Part shown: positions 1 to 9,878 of the stretch, piece after piece | Numbering within the stretch: the stretch's first letter is position 1 | Layout of the letters: the number at the start of each line of letters is the position of its first letter | Assembly: GCA_018657645.1 (NCBI GenBank) | Contig: JABHWT010000074.1 | Coordinates: forward strand, 1-41,653 | Source: Halieaceae bacterium | GTDB taxonomy: Bacteria > Pseudomonadota > Gammaproteobacteria > Pseudomonadales > Halieaceae | Length of the DNA: 41,653 nt | Reading direction: 5' to 3' | Notes under the pieces: generated by a model | Databases searched by the model: none | What the model was told of the DNA's origin: nothing | Seen by the model: the letters and a program-made list of their open reading frames with translations, nothing else | Made by a program: the position numbers and the translations under genes

Positions 1-138
1 CGTCAAGGCGGGCCCGTGAAAACTGGCTGTAGCGAGGGAAGCCGAAGGCCGGGCGATGGTGTCCAAAACAGCTAACCTTTACAGTCGCCTCCAAGGTCTA
101 GTGAAAAAAGTAGTGTTTCTGGATGCGCATTAGCTGGG

Positions 139-1917
139 CTATAGGGGGGAACTGTATACCGCTTTACCCGATGCTACCGTCGATACGACCCTGGTGTCGC
201 CAATATCTTCCACCGGTATTTGGAAAACATTTCTGTCGAGAATAATAAAATCGGCTGATTTGCCGACTTCAAGGCTGCCTGTAGTGCTGGCGCTTTTTGC
301 CGCGACGGCGCCGTTTATGGTAAAAATGCGAATAGTGGTGGCCAGGTCCATAGCCTGTTCGGGCCATAGCTCTCCCGGCGTTGTGCCATAGGGGTCGCGG
401 CGAGTAACCATGGCCTCAATACCGGGCCAGGGGTTGGGGTCAGGTACAACAGAGGGCCAGTCGGAGCCGTAAATCAGATGTGCGCCCGCTTCGTGTAGAG
501 ATTTAATAGGCCAGAAACGGTTTGCCCGGTCCCGGCCAATAACCTGTGCCATGACCTCCACCAACGGTTGTGGATACCAGAGTATAGGGGATAACTCAGC
601 AACCACATTCAGTTCCTTGAAGCGCGGAATATCGTCTGGGTGAATAAGCTCGGAGTGGGATATCTCGTGCATCATGCTGGAGCCTGGATTGGCCTTTCTG
701 GCCGCTTCGATTGCATCCAAAGCAACACGGACAGCCCGATCACCGGTGGCATGAATCTTGACGGTAAGGTCCTGACTGTCGAGATAAATCATATCTTCTG
801 TCAGTTTTTCTGGGGAGTGTATCAGCTTCCCAAGAAACTGATCGCCATGCTTTGTGTCTGGGACATAGGGCTCCAACATCGCGGCGGTTCGAGTGGGAGG
901 AATGCCATCCAGCATGATTTTTATAAAGTCAGTATTGACATTTTCACTTGCATAATTAGCACGTAGCCTAACGTTTTCCTTCTCCTGTTCACTGGTGTCG
1001 GTCCAGGATACGTTCCAGCCGATGCTGGTGCTGACTTTCATCGACAACCGGTTAGTCTTGTCCAGGCTGTTGTATGCCTTCAGGGCGTGGCTGTCTACCT
1101 GGGCATCTTTAATCGATGTGACGCCGACCTTATGCATTTCCCGCATAGACCATTCCAGTGCTGTTTGGTATTGCTCGCTGGTATACACGGGAATTTTCTG
1201 GAGCACATTATAGGCGGCGTTATCGATTAGTATGCCCGTGGGTTCACTGCTGTCGGGCTCTCTTATAATCACGCCGCCAGGGGGATTGACCGTATCCTTG
1301 TCGATCTTCAGTTCCTCCAGTGCTCTGGAATTCAACCAGGCCCCGTGAACGGTTGAATCACCCAGGTAAATAGGATGATCCATGGTAATTGCATCGAGAA
1401 TCTTCTTGTGCGGAACGGTGTCTGATTCCATTAGCTCCATGGCCCATTGCCCGCCACGTATCCATGTTCCCTTGGGTGTTTCGGCAGCGCACTCTGTCAA
1501 TTTAGCGACGATTTCATCAATGGTGACCGTAAAAGGAAAGCTGCATTGAAAATTGTATTTCTCCCCTGCCTCTCTGGGGTGGACATGCATATCGTGAATG
1601 CCAGGCATAACCATTCTCTGGTTAAGATTGGAGACTTCGGTGGTACTGTCAACGTGTTTGGCAATTTCCTCGTTGCTGCCCACCGCAATGATCTTTCCAC
1701 CGGCGATGGCAATGGCCTCAGCCCAGGTGTTGCCCGTGTCTACCGTATAAATGGATCCATCAATATAGGCGGCATCTGCTATGGTGACAGACGTCGCTTG
1801 TGTATCGGGCACTTTAGGTGGAGCTTCACTACTGCAGGCGCTGATACTCACAACGGAACTAACTACAACGGTCAGTCTATATAATCTGGTGGCAATATGT
1901 CTCAGTGCGGATGTCAT
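139..1917 (-). CDS. Exported lipoprotein amidohydrolase (amidohydrolase_3 / YtcJ-like)
   Basis: 592 aa ORF; lipobox-like N-terminus (VVSSVVSISAC|SS); metal-site motif MPGIHDMHVHP, KIHATGDRAV, GSDWPSVVPDPNPWPGIEAMVTR, C-terminal SADFIILDRN typical of YtcJ-like amidohydrolases. Confidence 0.9.
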   Translation of the reverse strand: MTSALRHIATRLYRLTVVVSSVVSISACSSEAPPKVPDTQATSVTIADAAYIDGSIYTVDTGNTWAEAIAIAGGKIIAVGSNEEIAKHVDSTTEVSNLNQRMVMPGIHDMHVHPREAGEKYNFQCSFPFTVTIDEIVAKLTECAAETPKGTWIRGGQWAMELMESDTVPHKKILDAITMDHPIYLGDSTVHGAWLNSRALEELKIDKDTVNPPGGVIIREPDSSEPTGILIDNAAYNVLQKIPVYTSEQYQTALEWSMREMHKVGVTSIKDAQVDSHALKAYNSLDKTNRLSMKVSTSIGWNVSWTDTSEQEKENVRLRANYASENVNTDFIKIMLDGIPPTRTAAMLEPYVPDTKHGDQFLGKLIHSPEKLTEDMIYLDSQDLTVKIHATGDRAVRVALDAIEAARKANPGSSMMHEISHSELIHPDDIPRFKELNVVAELSPILWYPQPLVEVMAQVIGRDRANRFWPIKSLHEAGAHLIYGSDWPSVVPDPNPWPGIEAMVTRRDPYGTTPGELWPEQAMDLATTIRIFTINGAVAAKSASTTGSLEVGKSADFIILDRNVFQIPVEDIGDTRVVSTVASGKAVYSSPL

Positions 1918-2158
1918 TGTTCTTCTCGCTTCGTGTTATTAGAAGGCGGTTTCGTCTGTGGTACTACTCCCGTGCATCGTACTCGGGAATCGGCGCATTT
2001 GCACCCGTGATTTTGGTAAACAACTCTCTGAGTTGCAGCAATGGTACAGGTTTAATACAGGAGGGAGCGGACTATCGCTTTCGCTTGATGCGCCTCAGGG
2101 GATTGGATACAGTAGAAAACCACGTCTTTTGTTAGACAGACTCGGATCAAGAAGCACC

Positions 2159-3685
2159 ATGCAGCTTCAGCTCCTGCACCATGAAATAGAATATGCAGCT
2201 CAGGCATATGGCGAGAAAATAGCCTTAACAGGCGGTGGCGACTCGCTGTCATTTGAACAATTGAGTGAGCGCTCCGGCTATCTCGCAGCCGCTTTGCCTG
2301 TATTGGGCGTGAATCGGGGTGACAGGTTGGCGATATTGGCGCACAACTGTGTTGACTACATCGTCTGGCATTATGCAGCGGCACGGGCGGGTGTAATATT
2401 CCACGTGCTTAACACCAGGTTGGTGCAAGCTGAGCTATCCTGGATGCTCAAGAATGCCGGCAGTGTGGTGTTGATAGCCGATGCAGACTTTTCTGCGTTG
2501 GCGCGGGACCTGCAATCCGAGTGCGAGGCTATTCACAGCCTTATAGGCATCGGACAGACTGACCTTGACCACCCTACAGATGATCTCGCTGGACGGTGTC
2601 TGGGTGGTGCCTCTTCACCAGCGGAACCGGATGATGCCGCCTTGTTGATATACACAAGCGGCACCACGGGTTGCCCCAAAGGTGCTTTGCAAACGCATGG
2701 AGGATCGCTGCACACCGATCAGTTATCCCGCAATGCTATGAACATAGACACCGATGATGTGCACCTGGCTTTAATGCCATTTTTTCACCAGGCCGGTTTG
2801 ATTCGCACCCGTGCAACCATTCTGGCAGGTGGTTTATCGGTGATCCCGGGTAAACTTCCCGCTCAGGATACAGCTGAGGCCATCGCAAGGTCTGGCGCCA
2901 CCTTTACAATGCTCGCCTCTCCTGCACAGCATCAGTCATTGCTAAATATGCTCAAGACGGACGGCTCCGGCCCCTTTAGTCGGCTGCGAATGCTGCTCGG
3001 CGGTGGCGGTTTGGGGGCAAGGACAATGGCCACTCTCAGGATCCTGTGCGAGTCTCTGGACTGTGTTTATTTTGGGGTCTACGGACAGACCGAAACGACG
3101 GGTCCAGCGACCTATATCACAGGAGAGGATGCGTTTCTTCACCCCGATTCCTGTGGACAACCGTTTCCGGGATTGGATATCACCATATGGGATAGCAATT
3201 GTGAGCCCATGCCAGTGGGAGCGACGGGAGAGATTGCCATTCGCGGTGCTGTGACCGCGCGTTATTGGGCTAACAATGAAGCGAATACATCCCTTTACGA
3301 GGGCGAGTGGATTCACACAGGTGATCTGGGGTACCTGGATGAGGATGGTTTTCTGTATATCGTCGGGCGCCTGAAGGAACTGATTAAAACCGGTGCGGAA
3401 AACGTGTATCCGAGAGAGGTGGAGGCAGTCCTTGAGGCGCACCCCCAGATTGCAGACGTCGCTGTGTTTGGTATCCCCGACTCAACCTGGGGTGAACTGG
3501 TCTGCGCTGGAGTGGTTACCCAAAATGCCGACCCGCTCGATACCGATTTATTGAGGGATTTTTGTCGCGGTAAGATTGCCGGCTACAAAATTCCGAAAAA
3601 AGTGGTTATTGTCGAGAGTATTCCACGCAACCATACTGGGAAAGTAATCCGGTGGAAATTGGCGGCCTCGGCAGGGCGGGATTGA
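2159..3685 (+). CDS. AMP-dependent acyl-CoA synthetase/ligase
   Basis: ORF open from 1958; likely start ATG at 2159 (MQLQLLHHEIEYAAQ). AMP-binding motif LLIYTSGTTGCPKGAL, YGQTETTG, HTGDLGYLDEDGFLYIVGRLKELIKTGAENVYPREVE, C-terminal NHTGKVIRWKL. Confidence 0.93.
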   Translation: MQLQLLHHEIEYAAQAYGEKIALTGGGDSLSFEQLSERSGYLAAALPVLGVNRGDRLAILAHNCVDYIVWHYAAARAGVIFHVLNTRLVQAELSWMLKNAGSVVLIADADFSALARDLQSECEAIHSLIGIGQTDLDHPTDDLAGRCLGGASSPAEPDDAALLIYTSGTTGCPKGALQTHGGSLHTDQLSRNAMNIDTDDVHLALMPFFHQAGLIRTRATILAGGLSVIPGKLPAQDTAEAIARSGATFTMLASPAQHQSLLNMLKTDGSGPFSRLRMLLGGGGLGARTMATLRILCESLDCVYFGVYGQTETTGPATYITGEDAFLHPDSCGQPFPGLDITIWDSNCEPMPVGATGEIAIRGAVTARYWANNEANTSLYEGEWIHTGDLGYLDEDGFLYIVGRLKELIKTGAENVYPREVEAVLEAHPQIADVAVFGIPDSTWGELVCAGVVTQNADPLDTDLLRDFCRGKIAGYKIPKKVVIVESIPRNHTGKVIRWKLAASAGRD

Positions 3686-3740
3686 TGGAATAGAAGGTGG
3701 TTGCGGAAGGTAACAAACAGGCCTATTACCAGCAATCGGC

Positions 3741-5012
3741 TCAAGTGTGGTTTTTCGAACCAAGGTCGGGGTATTTGCCGAGCATTAACATCAGCACAAT
3801 ACCGGCGCCCACCAGAGCACTGACAACCCAGAGAGCCGCGATGTAGTTTCCCGCGTGGTCGTAGTAGCGTCCCATGGCATATGCACCGACTGCGGATCCA
3901 ATCTGGAATGCCGCAAACATCGATCCATAAAGTAGCCCGAAGGCTTTTGGACCGAAATAGCGACTGACGATATAGGCTATTTCACTGATCTCTGAACCCG
4001 TTGCCAGGCCGATTAGAATGGCAGCGAGAAATACCACGGGTCCCGAGGCTCCCGCGGCAAGAACTATGACACCTACCAGCAATCCGACCAGGAACAGGGC
4101 GGCAACATGGGGAGCAAAATAGCGATCCATCAGGTAGCCTGCCAGGATGCGCCCAACGATCAGACCAATACCCAGTGAACTCATGCACAGGGCAGCCAGG
4201 GTGGGATCTACGCCGCGACCAATCAACAGGGGCACGAGGTGGGCCAGTATGCTGGTAATTCCAATACCCACCAGCAAGAAGGAGCCAAATATGAACCAGT
4301 AGCTGCGCTGTTGTAGCGCCTCGGCCGCGCTCAAACCAAGACTGGCATCACCGTTCTGGGAGAGGTTGTCTGGCCCGCTGCCAGCATGTACGCCGTCAAC
4401 TGGCAGGCCCATCTGCTGCGGGGTTTCACGTAGCAGGAGGGCGGTTAAAGGTAAAGACACAAATAGGATGAGGGCGGCAAAGGCAAGGTAGGCTTCTCGC
4501 CATCCCCACTGCTCAATCAGGTACTGTGCCAGGGGGGGGATGAGTGCAGCGCCCACACCGAACCCCGCCAGGGAAATACCGAGCGCGATACCACGTTTCC
4601 TGGCGAACCATGCAATAATTACTCTGGAATAGGTGACCGGCAGAGTCCCGGCTCCCAACAATGGAATTAGGAGGTGCATCAGGTAGTAGTGCCAGATGTT
4701 GCCACTTAATAGGCTCATAGATGCCACGCAAACCCCCATCAATCCAATTGACACCAGCATGACTCGGCGGACGCCTATGCGATCAACCAGTGAGCCCATC
4801 AGGGGAGAAGCAATCGCCACTGTTACATTGGCAATGGTCAGGGCCAGGGACATGGGGCCTCGTTGCCACCCAAACTCGGCCTCTAGCGGTCCGACAAAGG
4901 TGCCAAAGGCGAATACCGTGAACATGGCGTAACTGAGGGATAGCCCGACAAAGCAGGTGACAACATTCCACCAGCCATAGAAAACTTGTGAGTTTGAGTT
5001 CGCTTTAGACAT
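3741..5012 (-). CDS. MFS transporter (monocarboxylate/oxalate-formate antiporter-like)
   Basis: 423 aa, about 12 hydrophobic segments, MGSLVDRIGVRRVM loop motif of MFS. Confidence 0.88.
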   Translation of the reverse strand: MSKANSNSQVFYGWWNVVTCFVGLSLSYAMFTVFAFGTFVGPLEAEFGWQRGPMSLALTIANVTVAIASPLMGSLVDRIGVRRVMLVSIGLMGVCVASMSLLSGNIWHYYLMHLLIPLLGAGTLPVTYSRVIIAWFARKRGIALGISLAGFGVGAALIPPLAQYLIEQWGWREAYLAFAALILFVSLPLTALLLRETPQQMGLPVDGVHAGSGPDNLSQNGDASLGLSAAEALQQRSYWFIFGSFLLVGIGITSILAHLVPLLIGRGVDPTLAALCMSSLGIGLIVGRILAGYLMDRYFAPHVAALFLVGLLVGVIVLAAGASGPVVFLAAILIGLATGSEISEIAYIVSRYFGPKAFGLLYGSMFAAFQIGSAVGAYAMGRYYDHAGNYIAALWVVSALVGAGIVLMLMLGKYPDLGSKNHT

Positions 5013-5116
5013 GGTTTCCTATGTGTTGACAGCATGTCCTACGGGACGATTTTCAATCTCTTCGCTGCCTCAAAAATGACCTGGCCAAGGTGTTGAAAAG
5101 ATGGGCGCCGGGAACG

Positions 5117-5497
5117 CTACATCTCTTTCAAATACTCTGCTATTTTGATGACTTCACTGTTGCCCATGGTAGCAAAAATCGGCATATTTCTTCCGGCTTC
5201 GCCGTTGTGCCGTATCATATGTGAGATCTGCGATGTCGACAGGTCGGTATTTTTGTTGGCGGGCACCCCGTACAGGAAGTTACCCGTACCAGAGCCTAGA
5301 TGGCACTCTTTACAATGGAAGTTAAAGAGCGCTTTTCCCGTGATAAGATCTGGGTGATCGTGGATATCCCTAGTGCAAGCATTTAGACACAATACAAGCA
5401 TGCTCAGGGCCAGTGGTCGGAATTTCTGTCTGTATCTTCTTATCCTGCAAGGGATATATTCATAGCTATAACAGGACCCTGTATATACCACACTCAT
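5117..5497 (-). CDS. Small c-type cytochrome, probable lipoprotein (true start may be internal, e.g. MLVLCLNAC)
   Basis: 126 aa; haem-binding CKECH; NMPIFATMGNSEVIKIAEYLKEM gives distal Met ligand; lipobox-like LCLNAC. Confidence 0.8.
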   Translation of the reverse strand: MSVVYTGSCYSYEYIPCRIRRYRQKFRPLALSMLVLCLNACTRDIHDHPDLITGKALFNFHCKECHLGSGTGNFLYGVPANKNTDLSTSQISHMIRHNGEAGRNMPIFATMGNSEVIKIAEYLKEM

Positions 5498-5926
5498 TGC
5501 CTCACCTCTGCCCTAAATTGCCAACCAATGACAACACAACCCGGAGAATGGACTTATTGTAGTATGAAATATAGTGAACATGTACTATCCCTGGCAGCGT
5601 GTTGTGCTTTTTCCAATGTTCCTGATGTAAAGGGAATGCCAGTTTAAGTGTCTCTTAAGAAACCACAGTAATAATAGAGCAACGCTGTTAACTAGCGTTA
5701 TTTTGCCTATCCAGGTATTTCAGCAGCGGGCTGTGGTTGTTAGTGTGCGGGGTAATAATCCTTGTATGATGTCCTCTGAGTCCGCTGCTGTTTGTTCCCT
5801 AAAACAAGTGTGCCGGAAACGGGCCCGCTATGCTCAACCCATAAGGTCGAAGCTGGTGGTCGTCAGGTTTTTGATGCAAAATTGCTTTGGAGACGAATTC
5901 TTTTTTCGGGCCAGGGGTAGTGCAAT

Positions 5927-6757
5927 TTGAGGATATTGGGTAGTTTTTTGTTGCTGGTGTTCGCGGCAGGTGCAATGGGGACCAGCAGCGAGTCGCGCTA
6001 TGCAGATTTGGAGGGGAGCCCCGACCTGCGCTCTGAGTCTGCGCTGATAACCGATGCCAGGGGCAATGTCATCTACGGCAAGGATGTAAATACCACTAGA
6101 CCCATAGCCTCTATTACTAAACTGATGACGGCAATGGTGGTTCTCGATGCCGGTTTGGATATGCAAGAGCGTATTACTATCGACAAACGTGACCGCGACC
6201 TTGTTCAGTTAACCGGTTCGCGCCTGGAATATGGCGCCATCCTGACTCGTCGAGAGCTGCTGGATCTGGCCCTCATGTCATCTGAGAACCGGGCCGCCAC
6301 GGCCCTTGGTCGATCCTACCCTGGTGGTAGTGTCGCTTTTATCGCCGATATGAACCGCAAGGCGGCCAAACTGGGTATGGACAGAAGTCACTTCACCGAC
6401 CCGGCCGGGCTTAATGCCGATAATGTAGCCAGTGCCAGTGATCTCGGGAAAATGCTTGTTGCCGCCAGCGGGTACGCGCTGATCAAGGAAGCCACAACCA
6501 CCCTGCGCCGCGAGGTTCGACCCTATGCTAAAAGGGGGCCGTTGAATTTTGGCAACACCAACCGCTTGCTACGCAATGCCAGTTGGGAAATTGAACTGAG
6601 CAAGACCGGTTATATCAATGAGGCGGGACGTTGCCTGGTAATGCAGGCGGTAATAGCCGGGGAGTCTGTATCCATAGTGTTGCTCAATTCCTTCGGAAAA
6701 TTGACGCCTTTCGGTGATTCGAATCGCCTGCGCAAGTGGATGCTGGCCAGTAGATGA
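5927..6757 (+). CDS. pbpG: D-alanyl-D-alanine endopeptidase / penicillin-binding protein 7-like (peptidase S11), TTG start
   Basis: 276 aa; SxxK in SITKLMTAM, SxN in SSENRAA, KTG in SKTGYINEAGRC; signal peptide-like N-terminus. Confidence 0.87.
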   Translation: MRILGSFLLLVFAAGAMGTSSESRYADLEGSPDLRSESALITDARGNVIYGKDVNTTRPIASITKLMTAMVVLDAGLDMQERITIDKRDRDLVQLTGSRLEYGAILTRRELLDLALMSSENRAATALGRSYPGGSVAFIADMNRKAAKLGMDRSHFTDPAGLNADNVASASDLGKMLVAASGYALIKEATTTLRREVRPYAKRGPLNFGNTNRLLRNASWEIELSKTGYINEAGRCLVMQAVIAGESVSIVLLNSFGKLTPFGDSNRLRKWMLASR

Positions 6758-6764
6758 TCCGTGC

Positions 6765-7568
6765 TTACCAATAGAAATTGAGGCCCAGTAATGGCCCTTG
6801 CTGCTCGGCGTCAAAGGCGTAACCCTGGCGCCCGGATTTATCATTGCTGTAATCGGTCTCCAGATAGCGATATCCAGCGAAGAATGACCCCCAGTCCCTG
6901 AAACGGTAGTCGAACATGGCAATGGCTTGTGCCGCCTGATTATCACCGTCACGGTAGCCTACATCGCCCCGCGCAATAAACGTCCATTGATCGGAAATTG
7001 TGTGGGTTACTCGGAGCCCAGCAAATCCATGCCACCAGTCGTCACCACCGGTGAGGCGCCTGGGTGTAGGTAAGGCCGTGCGCCCAAACCTGAGATCGAT
7101 GTCCTGTTCCATCCAGCGTACTCCGCCCAGCACCTGCCAGTCGGTTTTTTCATTGGCGTAGAAACTGTATCGAGCCCCGGCCTCTATCATTGTATCCTCG
7201 AAGTCGAGGCTCAGTTTTACAGGAGCGGGGCCTATTTGACCTTTCGCAGATGGATCCAGCCGGGCGAAGTTATATTCTGCAAAGAGCGTGATATCACCCT
7301 TTCTCGCCTCAAAATGGAAGGCCAGGGCTGCATCGAGGTTTTCCAGTATATCGTCCTTGAAGGCCAGGTCCAGTGGCGCGCTGGTCTGGCCCACAACGGA
7401 ACTTCCACTGATACTCTTTGCCCACAGGTACAGGGGGGAAAGGGAGTATTGCCATTGGCCAGAATCTTTTGCCTGGGCCATGCCAGAAACAGCCATAAGG
7501 ATGATGAGCAGTGTAAATGTGCAATTTCGTGCAATCTGAGTTCTCATTGTAAATACTCTTGTCGGCAA
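6765..7568 (-). CDS. Outer-membrane beta-barrel protein, function unknown
   Basis: 267 aa; signal peptide; alternating amphipathic strands (GARYSFYANEKTDWQVLGGVRW, FFAGYRYLETDYSND), terminal aromatic LLGLNFYW. Confidence 0.75.
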   Translation of the reverse strand: MPTRVFTMRTQIARNCTFTLLIILMAVSGMAQAKDSGQWQYSLSPLYLWAKSISGSSVVGQTSAPLDLAFKDDILENLDAALAFHFEARKGDITLFAEYNFARLDPSAKGQIGPAPVKLSLDFEDTMIEAGARYSFYANEKTDWQVLGGVRWMEQDIDLRFGRTALPTPRRLTGGDDWWHGFAGLRVTHTISDQWTFIARGDVGYRDGDNQAAQAIAMFDYRFRDWGSFFAGYRYLETDYSNDKSGRQGYAFDAEQQGPLLGLNFYW

Positions 7569-7629
7569 TATTTGTGCTGTAAAGCGGATGATACACCATA
7601 ATTCAGTTTAAATAATTGGCGAAGTTTCA

Positions 7630-8478
7630 TCAGGAGGTGGGTATTCCCCGCTGACCCGCTTCGCGTACCAGGGGCGAATGGCTATCAAATATGCTGGTCG
7701 GGGTGTGGCTACTGCCGGTTGTAATCCCGGCATCAACCACCAGTGTATGGCCACTCACAAAAGCGGCGTCGTCGCTAGCCAGGTAGAGGGCAGCGTGGGC
7801 GATATCCCTGGCTCGACCACCGCGGTTTTTAATGGGCGAGCCGGAATCCAGTGCTACGGCAATTCTCTCCACGTCGTCCGGATCACCCGTTACCATGCCC
7901 GCAATCATCGGTGTGGCAATGTTGCCCGGTGCAATACAGTTGACTCGTATACCATGATGTATAAGCTCTGAAGCTACATTGCGGGTTAGACCAATGAGTG
8001 CAGCCTTGGCTGCTGTGTACACATGGGGTCCGAGTCCGCCGATCAGACCGGCGACGCTCGAGCAGCTTAATATAGAACCGTGTCCCTGGAGCTTCATTAC
8101 CCGCGCAGAATGCTTCATGCCCAGAAATACGCCCCGCAAAAGGATCGATACAGTGAAGTCATATTCTTCGATGGGGATTTCGTCAATGGGGCCAACAGCG
8201 CCAACTATGCCTGCATTATTGAAGGTGCAATCGAGTCGGCCGAAGTGTGCCACTGCAAGATCAACGGCGCCAGCAATGTCGGATTCCTGTGTGACGTCCA
8301 CATGTTGGTAAATGGCAGCCTCACCAAACTCGGCGGCCAGGGCCTCTCCGCGCTCGTTTTGCAGGTCCGCTATAATCACACGAGCTCCCTCTTCCACGAA
8401 AAGGCGAACTGAGGCCTCCCCCAATCCGCTTGCGCCGCCGGTAATTAGAGCGACCTTTCCATCGAGTCTTCCTGTCAT
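7630..8478 (-). CDS. SDR family oxidoreductase
   Basis: 282 aa; GGASGLG cofactor motif, NNAG, YTAAK catalytic motif, C-terminal SGHTLVVDAG. Confidence 0.93.
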   Translation of the reverse strand: MTGRLDGKVALITGGASGLGEASVRLFVEEGARVIIADLQNERGEALAAEFGEAAIYQHVDVTQESDIAGAVDLAVAHFGRLDCTFNNAGIVGAVGPIDEIPIEEYDFTVSILLRGVFLGMKHSARVMKLQGHGSILSCSSVAGLIGGLGPHVYTAAKAALIGLTRNVASELIHHGIRVNCIAPGNIATPMIAGMVTGDPDDVERIAVALDSGSPIKNRGGRARDIAHAALYLASDDAAFVSGHTLVVDAGITTGSSHTPTSIFDSHSPLVREAGQRGIPTS

Positions 8479-8539
8479 TGTTTTTACTCCTTCTGAGTGG
8501 GTTTTCTGGTTTACCGATGGCTATAAGTTGCCACCGATG

Positions 8540-9346
8540 CTATTGATGCCGCCGCTCGAAAAAGGCGATGAACCTGTGAAAAGAAACCGGGAAAAATCGC
8601 TTTAGCCAGTCGAGTATGTAGGTCTCGGCTGAAACGCGGACACACAGTTGATTGCGTTCAATGGCGACTACGATTTTTTTTGCCACGCGATGCGGCGATA
8701 TGCCTACTTTGTTGAATTTTCTCTGGATATCTGCTTTTTTTGCGTCACTCAAGCCCCGGCCGGACTGGATAATTCTGGTTTTAATGGTTCCCGGGTGGAT
8801 ACTACTGACACCGATGCTGGCGCTGGAAAGCTCGGCGTAGAGTGCTTCGCTGAGGCCTCGCACAGCAAACTTGGTGGCACTGTAGGAGCCCTGTCCCGCC
8901 ACGGCAGCAATGCCAAACATACTTGATAGATTGACAATATGGCCCTCGTCTTCCCGCTTCAGGTAGGGAAGGAAGTATTTGCAGCCGTAGATCACACCCC
9001 ACAGATTGATTCCCACGATCCATTCGATGTCCTCGATGGACTGGTCCTCAAATTTCTGGGCAATTGATACACCGGCATTGTTGATGAGAATGTGAACGTG
9101 ACCGTGTTCGGCGATCACTTCCTCGGGAAGGCACTGCATGCGAATTTTATCAGCTACATCCGCCAGGTGAGTTGATGCGTCGACGCCGGTGGCTCGAACC
9201 AGGGCGACGCTTTCCTCCAGCCCCTTTGGATCAATGTCAACCAATGCAATAGCACAGCCCCGCTCGGCCAATGCAATGCTGGTGGCTCGCCCGATCCCGC
9301 TGCCTGCTCCGGTAATAACCGCAACCCGTCCTTTCAGGTTCTTCAT
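8540..9346 (-). CDS. SDR family oxidoreductase
   Basis: 268 aa; TGAGSGIGRA, NNAG, YSATK motifs. Confidence 0.93.
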   Translation of the reverse strand: MKNLKGRVAVITGAGSGIGRATSIALAERGCAIALVDIDPKGLEESVALVRATGVDASTHLADVADKIRMQCLPEEVIAEHGHVHILINNAGVSIAQKFEDQSIEDIEWIVGINLWGVIYGCKYFLPYLKREDEGHIVNLSSMFGIAAVAGQGSYSATKFAVRGLSEALYAELSSASIGVSSIHPGTIKTRIIQSGRGLSDAKKADIQRKFNKVGISPHRVAKKIVVAIERNQLCVRVSAETYILDWLKRFFPVSFHRFIAFFERRHQ

Positions 9347-9431
9347 TGGTTTCCTCGCTGGTCACTGGCCTGGTTGTTGTCCACGACACGAAATTGGACC
9401 ATTTGCATTAGCATGATGATACACTCGGATA

Positions 9432-9860
9432 ATGGACCAGGTTAAGATGAAAGTCGCCATGCGGCGGATGGGGAAAATGCACGAAGGACTGTGTCGGGTC
9501 CCGTTGGTGGGAGAGTGGTTGGCCCGCGGTGTAAGCCACGTGGTTGCGGTTTTCCCTTTTTTGGGGTCGATGGGAAGGTCCGGCTCGGTCGAAGAGACTC
9601 TGGCCATGATGCGCAGTTCTGGCGAAAAATTTGGATTTCCCTTTGAGTTTTCCGAGATAGATGGGGATGAATTTACTCTGGAATTGCCGAATTGCCCCTA
9701 TGGATTCACCTCGCCTCATCAACAAAAACCCTGTGATACTGCCATGGATATGGATCGCTTCATGTTGAGGTTGTGTGGCGCCAGGCTCACCGTGCAGGAA
9801 ACTATTCCCCAGGGAGCGAGTCGCTGCAAAATGGTCATTCGTCAAGCGCGTAAACCTTAA
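9432..9860 (+). CDS. Hypothetical protein, weak resemblance to L-2-amino-thiazoline-4-carboxylic acid hydrolase-like proteins
   Basis: 142 aa; ends in pattern CDTAMDMDRFMLRLCGARLTVQETIPQGASRCKMVIR; recalled family resemblance only. Confidence 0.5.
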   Translation: MDQVKMKVAMRRMGKMHEGLCRVPLVGEWLARGVSHVVAVFPFLGSMGRSGSVEETLAMMRSSGEKFGFPFEFSEIDGDEFTLELPNCPYGFTSPHQQKPCDTAMDMDRFMLRLCGARLTVQETIPQGASRCKMVIRQARKP

Positions 9861-9878
9861 TCGTAGTGATTTTTTTGT

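Noticed and set aside
1-138. Left-edge sequence as an end of an upstream gene or a repeat element
   Set aside because: No frame gives a recognisable protein and no repeat partner is visible in the window.
640-1884. Plus-strand ORFs of 72-145 aa (640-966, 995-1213, 1447-1884)
   Set aside because: Antisense to the well-supported amidohydrolase; no recognisable domains.
2942-3442. 166-aa minus-strand ORF
   Set aside because: Antisense to the acyl-CoA synthetase core motifs; typical shadow ORF.
5703-5930. 75-aa plus-strand ORF upstream of pbpG
   Set aside because: Composition not protein-like, no domain, runs into the pbpG start; probably non-coding leader.
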